This document shows, piece after piece, positions 35,799 to 45,093 of a stretch of DNA of 64,000 bases. Location: contig WYBT01000032.1 in the NCBI GenBank assembly GCA_011525785.1, positions 248,001 to 312,000 on the forward strand, in the 5' to 3' direction. Source of the stretch: Planctomycetaceae bacterium (lineage in GTDB: Bacteria > Planctomycetota > UBA1135 > GCA-002686595). A program made the position numbers and the translations under genes. A model generated the notes under the pieces. The model searched no databases. It was not told the DNA's origin and saw nothing but the letters and a program-made list of their open reading frames with translations. Position 1 is the stretch's first letter, and every line of letters begins with the position of its first letter.

Positions 35799-38234
35799 CT
35801 ACTTCGCTTCGCGCGGCGCAGCGGCCTCCAGCGGCGCGGCGCGCACGACGTACTTGTCGAGCCACTCGATGGTCTCGGCCTGCGCGTGCAGCACCGACTC
35901 GCGCGCGGCGTAGCCGTGGTCCTCCTCGGGCAGCAGGCACAGGCGCACAGTGCCCCCGTGGCCGGCGACCGCCTGGTACAGGCGCTCGGACTGGATCGGA
36001 AAGGTGCCCGAGTTGGAGTCCTTCTCGCCGTGCAGCATGAGCAGCGGCTCGTTGATCTTGTCGGCGTGCATGAAGGGCGAGAGCTGCGCGTAGATCTGCG
36101 GCGCTTCCCACAGCGTGCGGCGCTCCGACTGGAACCCGAACGGAGTCAGCGTGCGGTTGTAGGCGCCGCTGCGCGCGACGCCGGCGCGGAACAGATCGGT
36201 GTGCGCCAGCAGGTTGGCGGTCATGAACGCGCCATAGCTGTGGCCGCCCACCGCCACGCGCGCGGGATCGGCGACGCCCATCTCGGCGGCCTTCTCGATC
36301 GCAGCGCGCGCAGCGGCCGTGATCTGCTCGACGAAGGTGTCGTTCATCGTCTCGGGATCGCCGACGATCGGCATGGTGGCGTTGTCCAGCACGCACCAGC
36401 CCTGCGTGAGCAGCGCCAGGTGCGAGGCGCCGCGAATGGTGGTGAAGCGGTGCGGCGAGCCCGAGACCTGACCGGCAGTGCTCGTGTCGGTGTACTCGAG
36501 CGGATAGGCCCACACGAACATCGGCAGGCGTTCGCCGCTCTTGTGGTTCGCCGGCAAGTACAGCGTCGCGGAGAGCTGCACTCCGTCGGCGCGCTGGTAC
36601 TTCACCAGCTCCTTCTTGATGCCGCGGATCTGCGGCTGCGGATCGGGGAAGCTGGTGATCTGGCGTGCGCTCTTCGCCGCCAGATCGTGCAGGTGGTGGT
36701 TGGGCGGTTCGCTGGCGCTCTCGCGCCGCGTCACGACGGTCGGAACGCCCGCCGCATCGACCGAGACGATCGTCGCGACGCTCTCGTACACGCCGTCGCC
36801 GCAGCGCCACAGCCGCTCGCTCGCGCGCGTCGCGAGGTTCTGACGGTCGAGGAACGGCCGCGCGCCGTCCTCGCTCGCGCCTTCGCCGCTGCGGTAGATC
36901 CAGTCGCCGCTCTGGCGCGCGACGCGCGTGCCGTCGAGCAGCGCCACCGTCGCGATCTGGCCCGGGTCGCCGTAGCGATCGTTGACACTGCGATCCTCGA
37001 GCACGGCCAGCGGCTTGCGCTCGGAGAGCTCGTGCAGCGTGGCGCGCGTCCAGCGCCGGTCGCGGTCGTACTCGCTGACCAGCACCAGCGCGGGCTGCTG
37101 GAACCAGGTCAAGCCGCGCGCGCGGTGCTCGGTGCGCGTCCACTCCTGCGCCTGCCCGTCGAACGGCGCGCTCAGCGACAGCCAGCGATCGCGCTGCGGA
37201 ACCTTGGTCTTGGGATCGCCGCCGTCGAGCGCCTCGCACCACACCAGCGTCGCGGGCTCGTGCGGTCGCCAGCTCACGCTGCGCGGGCCGGTCGGCACGC
37301 CCTCGATCGGGATCTGGTCACGGAGCGGCGCTTCGTGCACGAGGTACGCGAGCGAGCCGTCCGTGCGCCAGACCTCGGTGCGCGACGGGAATCGATCGAC
37401 CGTGAGCACGTAGCTGAAGGGCCGCTGGATGCGCGTCACCAGCAGGTGCTCGCCGCCCGGCGCGGGATCGAAGCGCGAGATCAGGCCCGGCGCGCCGAGC
37501 GCGGCGAGCGAGCCATCGCCCGGATCGAAGAGCGCGAGCTGCGCCGTCGCGAAGTGCTCGAACAACGCGGCGTCGTGCTCGTTCTCGAGCAGATCCTGAA
37601 AGGTGCGCAGCGGCGAGCGCTTGCCCGAACTCTGCATCACGGTCGGTCCGGCTGGCGCGCGCGGGGCCTTGGGCGCTTCACCGCGCGACTGCGGAACCAC
37701 TGTGACGAGCACACGACGGCCGTCGGGCATCCACTCGAAGGCTCCGAAGAGCGCGTTGACTCGCGGCACGGCGAGCTTGGCGCTGGCGCTTTCGACATCG
37801 CCCACCCACAGCTCGACCTCGGTGTCGAGGTGGCGCAGGAAGGCGAAGTGGCGGCTGTCGTGCGACCAGCTCAAGTTGGAGAGCTTCGCGCCTTCGGGCA
37901 ACGCGATGCGTCGCTCGTTCGCGCCCGCCAGGTCGCGCAGCACCAGGCCGCGATCGAAGTTCGACTGCGCGGGAGCGTTGCTGGCCGGATCGATGCGCAT
38001 TCCGGCCAGACCGATCCACGGACGTGCGACGTCTTCGATCGACGGCAGCGCGGGGCGTTCGACGAGCATCATCCAGCGCGCGTCGGGGCTCAGGCGCGCC
38101 GCGGGCGTCGTCGGCGCGTCGACGAGCTCGACCACTTCCTTGGGCGGCGTCTTGTAGGGCGACTGGGCGTCTGCGTTCGGAACCAGGAACGCGAGCGCGA
38201 CGCTCGAAGCGAAAAGCAGGGAACCGTGCGGCAT
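35799..38234 (-). CDS. Secreted S9 prolyl oligopeptidase family peptidase (glutamyl endopeptidase-like)
   Basis: An 811-residue exported serine peptidase. The ATG at 38234 yields a signal peptide (LLFASSVALAFLVPNADAQS, cleavage near residue 24). An N-terminal beta-propeller (WSHDSRHFAFL and similar blades) precedes the alpha/beta-hydrolase domain with Ser666 in GGHSYGAFM, Asp739 in LHGEKDSNSG and His773 in EEDHGYAARES. The segments GAYNRTLTPFGFQ and WEAPQIYAQLSPFM resemble the plant chloroplast glutamyl endopeptidase (S9D) more than classical prolyl oligopeptidase, so Glu-directed cleavage of peptides is inferred. It is divergent from a deaminase gene across 101 bp. Confidence 0.9.
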   Translation of the reverse strand: MPHGSLLFASSVALAFLVPNADAQSPYKTPPKEVVELVDAPTTPAARLSPDARWMMLVERPALPSIEDVARPWIGLAGMRIDPASNAPAQSNFDRGLVLRDLAGANERRIALPEGAKLSNLSWSHDSRHFAFLRHLDTEVELWVGDVESASAKLAVPRVNALFGAFEWMPDGRRVLVTVVPQSRGEAPKAPRAPAGPTVMQSSGKRSPLRTFQDLLENEHDAALFEHFATAQLALFDPGDGSLAALGAPGLISRFDPAPGGEHLLVTRIQRPFSYVLTVDRFPSRTEVWRTDGSLAYLVHEAPLRDQIPIEGVPTGPRSVSWRPHEPATLVWCEALDGGDPKTKVPQRDRWLSLSAPFDGQAQEWTRTEHRARGLTWFQQPALVLVSEYDRDRRWTRATLHELSERKPLAVLEDRSVNDRYGDPGQIATVALLDGTRVARQSGDWIYRSGEGASEDGARPFLDRQNLATRASERLWRCGDGVYESVATIVSVDAAGVPTVVTRRESASEPPNHHLHDLAAKSARQITSFPDPQPQIRGIKKELVKYQRADGVQLSATLYLPANHKSGERLPMFVWAYPLEYTDTSTAGQVSGSPHRFTTIRGASHLALLTQGWCVLDNATMPIVGDPETMNDTFVEQITAAARAAIEKAAEMGVADPARVAVGGHSYGAFMTANLLAHTDLFRAGVARSGAYNRTLTPFGFQSERRTLWEAPQIYAQLSPFMHADKINEPLLMLHGEKDSNSGTFPIQSERLYQAVAGHGGTVRLCLLPEEDHGYAARESVLHAQAETIEWLDKYVVRAAPLEAAAPREAK

Positions 38235-38335
38235 GGCGGAAGCTCGGGGGACGAGCGGGGTGGCGGACGGATTCGACGCGGGGTGCATCGTACTGGCTTG
38301 CGCCGCGCGCGCCGCGCCGCGATCCTGCGCCCGCC

Positions 38336-38833
38336 ATGTCGAGCCACGCCGCGCACCGAGCTTCACCCGACGACGAGCGCTGGATCGCGCGAGCGGTCGA
38401 GCTCGCACGCGCGTCCGTGCAGGCCGGCGGCGGGCCCTTCGGCGCGCTGATCGTGCGCGACGGCGCATTGCTCGCCGAGGCCTCGAATCGGGTCACGCTC
38501 GAGCTCGATCCGACCGCCCACGCCGAGGTCAACGCCATCCGACGCGCCTGCCGCGCGCTGGCGGACTACCGTTTGAACGGCGCCACGCTGTACTCGAGTT
38601 GCGAGCCCTGCCCGATGTGCCTGGGCGCGATCCACTGGGCGCGTCTGGAGCGCCTGGTTTTCGCCTGTTCACGCACCGACGCGGCCGCAGCGGGCTTCGA
38701 CGACGATTGGATCTACCGCGAGCTCGCGCTCCCGCTCGAGCAGCGCGCGGTGCCGACGCTCCAGCTCGGACGCGAGCTGGGCCTGGGCGCCTTCGACGCC
38801 TGGCGCGAGTTCTCCAAGCGCGTCGAGTACTGA
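38336..38833 (+). CDS. Guanine deaminase-like nucleoside deaminase
   Basis: A 165-residue cytidine/deoxycytidylate-deaminase-fold enzyme with zinc motif HAEVNAIRRA (His62, Glu64) and PCPMC (Cys92, Cys95). The C-terminal FDDDWIYREL segment resembles the domain-swapped end of bacterial guanine deaminase GuaD rather than tRNA adenosine deaminase TadA, so conversion of guanine to xanthine is the best guess. The ATG at 38336 is used because the upstream extension lies in the divergent promoter region and reads as Arg/Pro-rich. TadA-like function remains an alternative. Confidence 0.85.
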   Translation: MSSHAAHRASPDDERWIARAVELARASVQAGGGPFGALIVRDGALLAEASNRVTLELDPTAHAEVNAIRRACRALADYRLNGATLYSSCEPCPMCLGAIHWARLERLVFACSRTDAAAAGFDDDWIYRELALPLEQRAVPTLQLGRELGLGAFDAWREFSKRVEY

Positions 38834-38861
38834 TTGGCGCGCGCTTGGCGAGCCGACCCGT

Positions 38862-39446
38862 TCAGCGCTCCCAGGCCCCCACGCGCTCGCCGCGTTCGAA
38901 CTCGCCGCACTCGAGCACGCGCCCGGCTTCGTCGAAGTAGGCCCACAGGCCGTGGCGCTCGCCGCTGAGGTACGCGCCCCGCGCCGCGAGCAACCCGTTC
39001 GCGTGGAAGTAGCTCCACTCGCCCTCGCGCAACCCCATGACGTGCTCACCGCGCGAAGACAGCGAGCCGTCTGCGCGCCACCAGCTCATGGAGGTCGCGC
39101 GAGCGGGCTCGTAGAAGGCCTCCGACTCGAGCACGCCGTTCTCGAACCACGAGCGCCAGCGGCCGCGCGGCTCGCCGCGCTCGAACTCACGCTCGTACTC
39201 GAGCTTGCCGTTGGAGCGCCACGCGACATCGCGGCCGTGCGCGAGCGTCGAGCCGTCGTGGAGGATCAGCACGCCGTGCTCGCGCGCGAGTTGGGTAGCG
39301 GCGGAATCGAAGTAGCTGCGCCGCCGCTCGAACAGCGGCTCGCGCGGCGCGGGCAGCGACTGCCCCAGATAGCGCGCCGCAGGCCGAAAGTCGGGCGCGC
39401 AGGCCGCCAGCGAGAGCAACGCACTGCTCCAAAGCAGCTCCGCCAC
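38862..39446 (-). CDS. Lipoprotein with MORN-variant (YwqK-type) repeats
   Basis: A 194-residue protein with a lipoprotein signal (LLWSSALLSLAAC, lipobox LAAC) when started at GTG 39446; a longer reading would run into the upstream gene region and bury the signal. The mature part consists of repeats of the form W..NG.LE.E..F..GE..G.W..W, i.e. GKLEYEREFERGEPRGRW, GSLSSRGEHVMGLREGEW and AGRVLECGEFERGERVGAW. These MORN-like repeats are often labelled YwqK-family antitoxin, but nothing here indicates a toxin-antitoxin pair. An envelope-attached scaffold role is inferred. Confidence 0.72.
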   Translation of the reverse strand: MAELLWSSALLSLAACAPDFRPAARYLGQSLPAPREPLFERRRSYFDSAATQLAREHGVLILHDGSTLAHGRDVAWRSNGKLEYEREFERGEPRGRWRSWFENGVLESEAFYEPARATSMSWWRADGSLSSRGEHVMGLREGEWSYFHANGLLAARGAYLSGERHGLWAYFDEAGRVLECGEFERGERVGAWER

Positions 39447-39526
39447 GCGGCGCGGCCGTTCCGGCCGGGCGCAGCGAGGTGCTTGGCCCGACGTGGGGGA
39501 ACTGCTCTGGAGCGGCGCGTCGCGAG

Positions 39527-41818
39527 TCACGGACAGATCGTCACGGCGAGTGCGTTCGACAAGCCGGTGTTCGCGAACGCGCCAGGGTCGCGCATCCACC
39601 ACTGGAAGTAGATCTGCTGCCCCGCGACGAGCGCGTTCTGCGCCATGTAGGCCTGCGTGAAGGCGTGCGAGTACGAGCCGTCACACGCGCCCGGCGAGCC
39701 CGGACTCAACTGCGCCGGCGTGCGAATCGTGGGCGGATACACACACAACAAGCCGCCCTGGTAGGGCGTGGCATTGGGCTGATAACCCCAGAAGACCAGG
39801 CCGAAGCGGCCGCCGATGACGTTGCTCGCTTGCAGCGTGAAGTCGTCGGCGCCGCTGAGGGTCGGAGACCCCGTCCAACCGATCGCGGGCAGACATCCCA
39901 GACTGTTGGTCTTGGCGGTGCAGTAGCTCACCGGCGAAGTGCAGTAATTCGCGTCGAACGGAAAGGCCCCCATGTCCGCGCGCGAACCGTCGCTGTCCAG
40001 CGGCGCCGCCGGATCACCTGTGTTGATGCAGGGCGAGCCCGGGCGCAGGTGGTAGTCGCGCGTAGCGGGGTTCCAGAACAGCGGGTCACTGTTGATGTTG
40101 CCGATCCCGGCGACACCGCCCTGGACGTTGGAGTAACGCACCGTGCTGGTGAGCACCTGAGCCGGCGCGTTGTCGCGCACGATGCACGACGCGAGTGCGG
40201 CCGAGGCGGCGCCGCCACCGGTCGAGCTCAGCGCCTGATTGCCCACCAGCGTGCAGCGATCCGCGCTGCCACCGAACAGGCCGCCGCCTTCCGATGCCTG
40301 GTTCCCGAAGACCGAGCACAGCGTGAGCGTGCAGTTGGCCGCGGCGCCGCCGAATCCCGGATCTGTGCCGCCGATGGCCTGATTGGCGAAAACCTCGCAG
40401 CGCACGAGATTGGTCGAATGCGCTCCGCCGCCGGCCGACGCTTGCCCCGTCGAAGAAAAGTCTCCCGAACAACTGTTGCCGCCGATCCTGCAATTGGTCG
40501 CCGCGCCGCCCCTCAAACCTCCACCGGTCGAGTTGAATCCCGGGCCCGCAGCGTTGGCCTGATTGTTCAACACATCGCAGTCGGTCAACGTTGAATCGAC
40601 CGCGCCGGCGCCGTGGCCCGCGACGACGTTGCCTTCGATAACGCAGCGTACCAGCGTGCTGGAGTGCGCACCTGCCCCAAAGTCCTCGGAGGCCGTGCTG
40701 CAGCCGTAGTTGCCCCGTATGAAGCTGTCCTGGATGAAGCACCCGTACGCGCCCCCGCCCTCGAAGGAACAGTTCTGCTCGACGTAGCTTCGATCGATGA
40801 ATGCGCCGTAGGCCCCGCCGCCCGCGAGGTCGGCGTAGTTGCGCCGGAGAGCGCACTCGATCAGCGAGACGTTTCCAGCTACGCCTCCTCCCTGGCCTGA
40901 GATGTTGCTGTTGCCAGCGTCGTTGTCCTCGATCGCGCACGTCTGCAGTGTCACGGGACTGATTGCGAACACACCGCCGCCAGTGGGGAGCATGGCGCCT
41001 TCGACCCTATTGCGCGAGATGGTGCAGTTGGTGGCGATCGTCGAACCACCGCCGAACGTGGCCAGGCCGCCTCCGCCCTCGCCGCCGAAGCCGAACACGA
41101 ACCCAAAGTTGCTGTTGTCGAGGATGCTTACGACACCCAAGGTGAGAGTCGAATTCTCCGCGAGAATCCCGGCTCCGCTGCCGTCGCATTGATTGAACAA
41201 GACACTGGAGTCCTGGATGTGCGCGGAGGCAGCGTTCTGCATGAACACCCCGCCTCCCTCCCCTTCGATGAACGCGTTGAAGTCCGCGACAGCGATGTTG
41301 TCGCGGATCACGCTCTGTTGGATCAGCGGCGAACCGCCGAGGATCCCCACGCCGCCGCCGAGCGTCGCCGTGCAGTTACTTATCACGCAGTCCAGGATCA
41401 GCGGCGACGTTCCCGAACAGAACAGACCGCCGCCGACCGTCGTTCCCAACGCGCTCGCACCACTGCCGTTGACTAGCGTCAGACCTTGCAGAGACGCGCC
41501 CACCTCTCCGCTTGCGATGACAACCGCAGCGCCCTGCTGCTGCGCGTCGATCGTGGTCAAAGCCGCGCCGGCGAGTGAACGCAGCGCAATGCCCTTGCCG
41601 AGCAAGTTCACGTTCTCGTTGTACGTACCCGGCAGCACGAGCACCGTGTCACCGCTCAGCGTGGTCGGTCGCGAGATCGCGTACTGGATGCTGGAGTATG
41701 GCGCGAGCTGGGTTCCGAGCCCGGGCGGCGCGGCGTTGACGTCGACATACCAGGTCGTCTGCGCCGACGAAGCGGCGCTGAGCACCGCGAGTGCGAGTGC
41801 GGTCCAAGTTGCGAGCAT
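39527..41818 (-). CDS. Secreted right-handed parallel beta-helix protein with YCTAK C-terminal module
   Basis: A 763-residue exported protein. Signal peptide 1-19 (MLATWTALALAVLSAASSA). Residues 22-600 are a parallel beta-helix of the pectate-lyase-like kind: an opening YVDVNAAPPGLGTQLAPYSSIQYAI, the PGTYNENV turn, then over fifteen rungs of the pattern GGGxx.....L..C.I..N.A. The helix region ends in RDYHLRPGSPCINTGDP and DMGAFPFD, the usual polymorphic outer membrane-like finish. The last ~135 residues (39530-39930) are the Cys-rich module: YCTAK, LGCLP, LCVYPP, QWWMRDP and SNAL. Polysaccharide binding or adhesion is plausible; no catalytic residues were identified. Confidence 0.88.
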   Translation of the reverse strand: MLATWTALALAVLSAASSAQTTWYVDVNAAPPGLGTQLAPYSSIQYAISRPTTLSGDTVLVLPGTYNENVNLLGKGIALRSLAGAALTTIDAQQQGAAVVIASGEVGASLQGLTLVNGSGASALGTTVGGGLFCSGTSPLILDCVISNCTATLGGGVGILGGSPLIQQSVIRDNIAVADFNAFIEGEGGGVFMQNAASAHIQDSSVLFNQCDGSGAGILAENSTLTLGVVSILDNSNFGFVFGFGGEGGGGLATFGGGSTIATNCTISRNRVEGAMLPTGGGVFAISPVTLQTCAIEDNDAGNSNISGQGGGVAGNVSLIECALRRNYADLAGGGAYGAFIDRSYVEQNCSFEGGGAYGCFIQDSFIRGNYGCSTASEDFGAGAHSSTLVRCVIEGNVVAGHGAGAVDSTLTDCDVLNNQANAAGPGFNSTGGGLRGGAATNCRIGGNSCSGDFSSTGQASAGGGAHSTNLVRCEVFANQAIGGTDPGFGGAAANCTLTLCSVFGNQASEGGGLFGGSADRCTLVGNQALSSTGGGAASAALASCIVRDNAPAQVLTSTVRYSNVQGGVAGIGNINSDPLFWNPATRDYHLRPGSPCINTGDPAAPLDSDGSRADMGAFPFDANYCTSPVSYCTAKTNSLGCLPAIGWTGSPTLSGADDFTLQASNVIGGRFGLVFWGYQPNATPYQGGLLCVYPPTIRTPAQLSPGSPGACDGSYSHAFTQAYMAQNALVAGQQIYFQWWMRDPGAFANTGLSNALAVTICP

Positions 41819-41953
41819 GATCTCTCCCGAGAAGTTGTTGCAGAGCAGGTTCGGTCGCGCCGACGGCGTTCGGCGGCGCGCCCCGGGCCAGTGCGCCCGG
41901 TGAAGCGATCATCCGAGCGCGTGGACAAGCCGCGATCAAGCGCCGTGCAGCGC

Positions 41954-44404
41954 TCAACCGTCGAGCAGCGCGGCGCGGAACAGCAGTTGGAAGGTCTGCT
42001 GCGACCAGCCGCGATAGTGCGGGCTGAAGCCGAACACGTGCGCGGCGCCTTCGCCGTGCGGCACGCGCACCCAGGCCGCCCGGCCTTCGATGACTTCCGG
42101 CGAGCGGATCCAGCCGGAGTACAGCACGCGCTCGGCCGCGTACTCGAGCAACACTTGCGGTTGCAAGTTCTTCGCCAGTCCCTTGCGCTCTTCGACGCGC
42201 CACGCCGCGCCCCCGCCGAACATCAGCGCCAGCGAGTCGTCGAGCCCGGCCGTGAACAGCGACGGGCTCGCGGTGGCGCGCAGCACGCTCCCCGGACAGG
42301 AGAATTCCAACGCGCCGTCTTTCGGCTTGTCCTTGGTCGCGTCCGCCAGCGGCGCGTCGAACAGCTCGATCGCCCAGCGCGCCGCGCCGCCGATCGCGAT
42401 CAGCGTGTCGCCCGCGCGCACGAACTCCTCCAGCGCCACCGCGCCCTCGGGTTCGAGCCCACGCGCGTAGTCGCTGAACACCGAGCCCTCGTCGCGCCCC
42501 TCGTCGAGCGTCGCCGGGTTGATGTCGGGCAGCACGATCACGTCGAAACGCTCGCCCAGCGCGCCCGCGCGCAAATGTTCGTTGCGCAGCGTCTCGTAGG
42601 GCAGTTTCCAAGTGTCGAAAACCCAGCGCAGCCAACCCTCGCTCATGCTCGAGGTGTACGGCGCGTAGACGCCGATGCGCGGCATGCGGCGCAGCAGCTT
42701 GCGGCCCTCGCCGGGCCGCTCGCCCTCGAGGAAGCTGGCGGTGTTGGAGTCCCAAGTGAGCGACTTTCCACCCGCCAGCGCCGCAATCGCACTGGCCCAG
42801 CCATCGCTGTCGCGCGCGCTGTGTCCCTCTTCGGATTTGGGGCCGCGCACTCCGGCCACGGCGTCGCCGGCGTCGCGCACCGCGCGCACTTCGCCCGCCG
42901 GTCGTTCGACGCACTCGACGCGCCGCACGCCGAACAAGAGCGGCAAGGTCCAACCCGCGACGTCGTAGGGCGGCTCGAGCCCGGGATAGCGCTGCACCTC
43001 GAACAGGTCCTTCACGTGCCGGCCGTAGGGCTGGTCGGCGAAGATCACGATCGAGCCGGCGGCGTGCTCGACGCCGTCGGCGCTCACCGGCCCCGTGGCG
43101 ACGTGCACGTCGACTCCGCCGAGCAGCAGCGTCTCGACCAGTCGCCTCGTCGCGCCGCGATCCTCGTTGTCAGCCGGCAGGATCCAACCTCGCGGCGCTT
43201 CGTCGCGGCCCTTTTGCACGACGCGCTCCGCCGTGGCGAGAGCCTGCTCGAGCCAGGTGCGCGGTTCGGCGGCGAGGCTGCGCACGAGCGAGCGCGCGAA
43301 CGACAGCTCGTACTCGATGATGTCGCGCAGGCGCCACCAGCCGCCCGGCCAGGGCAGCGGGAAGTTGTTCGCCGGCCCGTAGTCGCCCTTGCCGCCCGGC
43401 TGGCGCAGTCGTGAGAGTTCGAGGAACACGGGACTGGCGAAATTGACGCTCGCCGCCTCGGTCAAGAGGCCAATGATGTTGTGGCGCACCGGCACGTTGC
43501 GATTCCCGCCGTTCCACCATTGGTCGAAGGTCACGCCGGTCGCGACCCCCGATAGCCCCTCGCGCATCATGTCGAGTTGCGCGCGCGTGCCCAGGGCATT
43601 GATCGCGCCCATCAGCAGCGGGTCGCAATTGGGATTGAGCGGATCGCGGAAGGGCGGCGTGAAGAAGCGCTCGCCGGTCTGGCCCTGCTGGTGGACGTCC
43701 CAATAAACGTGCGGAAACCACTCTTGGTAGAGCAGCCGCGTGACGTTGCGCGTCTCGGCCTGCGTCAGCGCGAACCAGTCGCGGTTGTTGTCGTGGCCGC
43801 AGTAATGCTGATACAGCTCGTGCATGCCAGCCGACTCATAGGGTGTGCCGACGATGCGCCGGTACCACTCGACCTGGCCGTCGAGCCCGTCGGGGTTGGT
43901 GCAGGGCAGGATCAGCACGAGCAGCTTCTCGCGCGCGCTCTTCCAGGGTTCGCGCTCGCTGGTGGCGAGTTCGAAGGCCAGCTCCATCCCGAACTGCGGC
44001 GCCGCGGTCTCGTTGGAGTGCATCGCGATCGAAATCATCAGCATCGGCACGCACTGCTCGAGCGCGCGCTGCTTGTCTTGCACGGACAGCCCGCGCGGGT
44101 CGGCGATGCGCGCCGCGGCGGCCTTGATCTCGTCGAGCCGCGCGAGGTTCGCCTCCGAGCCAACGATCGCCAGCGGATAGTCGCGCCCGAGCGTGCTCTT
44201 CCCCGCGCTGACCAGCGTCACGCGCGGACTCTCGCGGTCGAGCTTTTGGTAGTAGCTCGACACCTCCTTCCAATCCGCCAACTGAAAGTCGGCGCCGACG
44301 GGCCGTCCGAGGTGTTCGGCCGGGCTCGTGACCTTCTGCGCGAAGGTCTGGCCGACCAGGAGCCCCAGCGAGAGTACGGGCAACGCCCAAGTCGAGTTCG
44401 TCAT
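41954..44404 (-). CDS. Secreted M14 family zinc carboxypeptidase
   Basis: An 816-residue exported metallopeptidase. ATG at 44404 gives a signal peptide (about 1-22, ending QTFAQ). The M14 domain shows zinc ligands His129 and Glu132 in AMHSNETAAP, substrate Arg208 in HDNNRDWF, third ligand His238 in WDVHQQGQTG, and a catalytic Glu in GLLTEAASVNF. A long C-terminal region of about 450 residues includes a class I glutamine amidotransferase-like fold segment (FDVIVLPDINP, GDTLIAIGGAARW) seen in other large bacterial M14 proteins. It probably trims peptides in the periplasm or outside. A lipoprotein gene is divergent across 108 bp. Confidence 0.9.
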   Translation of the reverse strand: MTNSTWALPVLSLGLLVGQTFAQKVTSPAEHLGRPVGADFQLADWKEVSSYYQKLDRESPRVTLVSAGKSTLGRDYPLAIVGSEANLARLDEIKAAAARIADPRGLSVQDKQRALEQCVPMLMISIAMHSNETAAPQFGMELAFELATSEREPWKSAREKLLVLILPCTNPDGLDGQVEWYRRIVGTPYESAGMHELYQHYCGHDNNRDWFALTQAETRNVTRLLYQEWFPHVYWDVHQQGQTGERFFTPPFRDPLNPNCDPLLMGAINALGTRAQLDMMREGLSGVATGVTFDQWWNGGNRNVPVRHNIIGLLTEAASVNFASPVFLELSRLRQPGGKGDYGPANNFPLPWPGGWWRLRDIIEYELSFARSLVRSLAAEPRTWLEQALATAERVVQKGRDEAPRGWILPADNEDRGATRRLVETLLLGGVDVHVATGPVSADGVEHAAGSIVIFADQPYGRHVKDLFEVQRYPGLEPPYDVAGWTLPLLFGVRRVECVERPAGEVRAVRDAGDAVAGVRGPKSEEGHSARDSDGWASAIAALAGGKSLTWDSNTASFLEGERPGEGRKLLRRMPRIGVYAPYTSSMSEGWLRWVFDTWKLPYETLRNEHLRAGALGERFDVIVLPDINPATLDEGRDEGSVFSDYARGLEPEGAVALEEFVRAGDTLIAIGGAARWAIELFDAPLADATKDKPKDGALEFSCPGSVLRATASPSLFTAGLDDSLALMFGGGAAWRVEERKGLAKNLQPQVLLEYAAERVLYSGWIRSPEVIEGRAAWVRVPHGEGAAHVFGFSPHYRGWSQQTFQLLFRAALLDG

Positions 44405-44512
44405 GCGCACAAGGTACTGAGCGGGCGCCTTGCGGCAGCGCTCCCGCGCGACGTACTTTTTGAGCCCGCCCGCGTCCGTGCGGGTCCGCCCCGACGCTCC
44501 CCTGGAACCGCG

Positions 44513-45031
44513 ATGAGAAACGCGCTCGTCACCCTCTCCCTCGCTTGTGCGCTGGCCGGCTGCGCGTCGACAGCGCGCCTCCCCGCGGCCTCGGCCGAGG
44601 CCCACTTCGAGCGCTTGAAGCAGCTCGCCGGCGACTGGGTGGCCGTCAACGGTTCCGAAATGGCCGCAGCGGGCGCGCGCGTGAGCTACCGCGTCTCGGG
44701 CGGCGGCTCGACGGTGATCGAAACGCTCTTCCCCGGCTCGCCCGAGGAGATGGTGAGCGTCTACCACACGGCCAAGGGCCAGCTGGTGATGACGCACTAC
44801 TGCGCCAGCGGCAACCAGCCCCACATGGTCGCGCGAGCGCAGCCCGATGACTCACGGCTGGTATTCGAGTGCGTCGGCGGGACGAACGTGGACTTCTCGA
44901 AGGGCGTGTACATGCAGCGCGCCGAGTTCGAGTTCGTCGATGCGGCGCGCGTGAACGCCACGTGGAGTGCGGTGAAGGACGGCAAGCCCGACCACAGCGC
45001 GCGCTTCGAGCTCGTGCGCTCGTGGCGCTGA
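44513..45031 (+). CDS. Small lipoprotein, lipocalin-like/DUF1579-like
   Basis: A 172-residue predicted lipoprotein: signal MRNALVTLSLACALAGC with lipobox LAGC. The mature part begins AHFERLKQLAGDWVAVNG and continues with short beta-strand patterns (VIETLFPGSPEEMVSVYH, LVMTHYC), which resemble the small beta-barrel families such as DUF1579. Binding of a small ligand is possible, but no residue assignment can be made. ATG at 44513 is chosen because it begins the signal peptide. It converges on the RND pump across a pair of repeated hairpins. Confidence 0.7.
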   Translation: MRNALVTLSLACALAGCASTARLPAASAEAHFERLKQLAGDWVAVNGSEMAAAGARVSYRVSGGGSTVIETLFPGSPEEMVSVYHTAKGQLVMTHYCASGNQPHMVARAQPDDSRLVFECVGGTNVDFSKGVYMQRAEFEFVDAARVNATWSAVKDGKPDHSARFELVRSWR

Positions 45032-45039
45032 CACGCGCT

Positions 45040-45091
45040 GGTCGACCAGGGCGCTTGCGCGCCACGGTCGATCGGGGCGCTTGCGCGCCAC
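45040..45091. repeat. Two tandem 26-bp hairpin units between convergent genes
   Basis: Units at 45040-45065 and 45066-45091 share 24 of 26 bases. Each contains GGCGC-TTGC-GCGCC, a 5-bp stem. They fill the gap between the lipoprotein stop and the RND stop. A duplicated terminator is the simplest reading. Confidence 0.7.
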
Positions 45092-45093
45092 GC

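Noticed and set aside
38862-39446. Toxin-antitoxin system suggested by the YwqK-family label for MORN-like repeats
   Set aside because: The protein has a lipoprotein signal and no toxin gene is next to it; the label is an annotation convention for the repeats.
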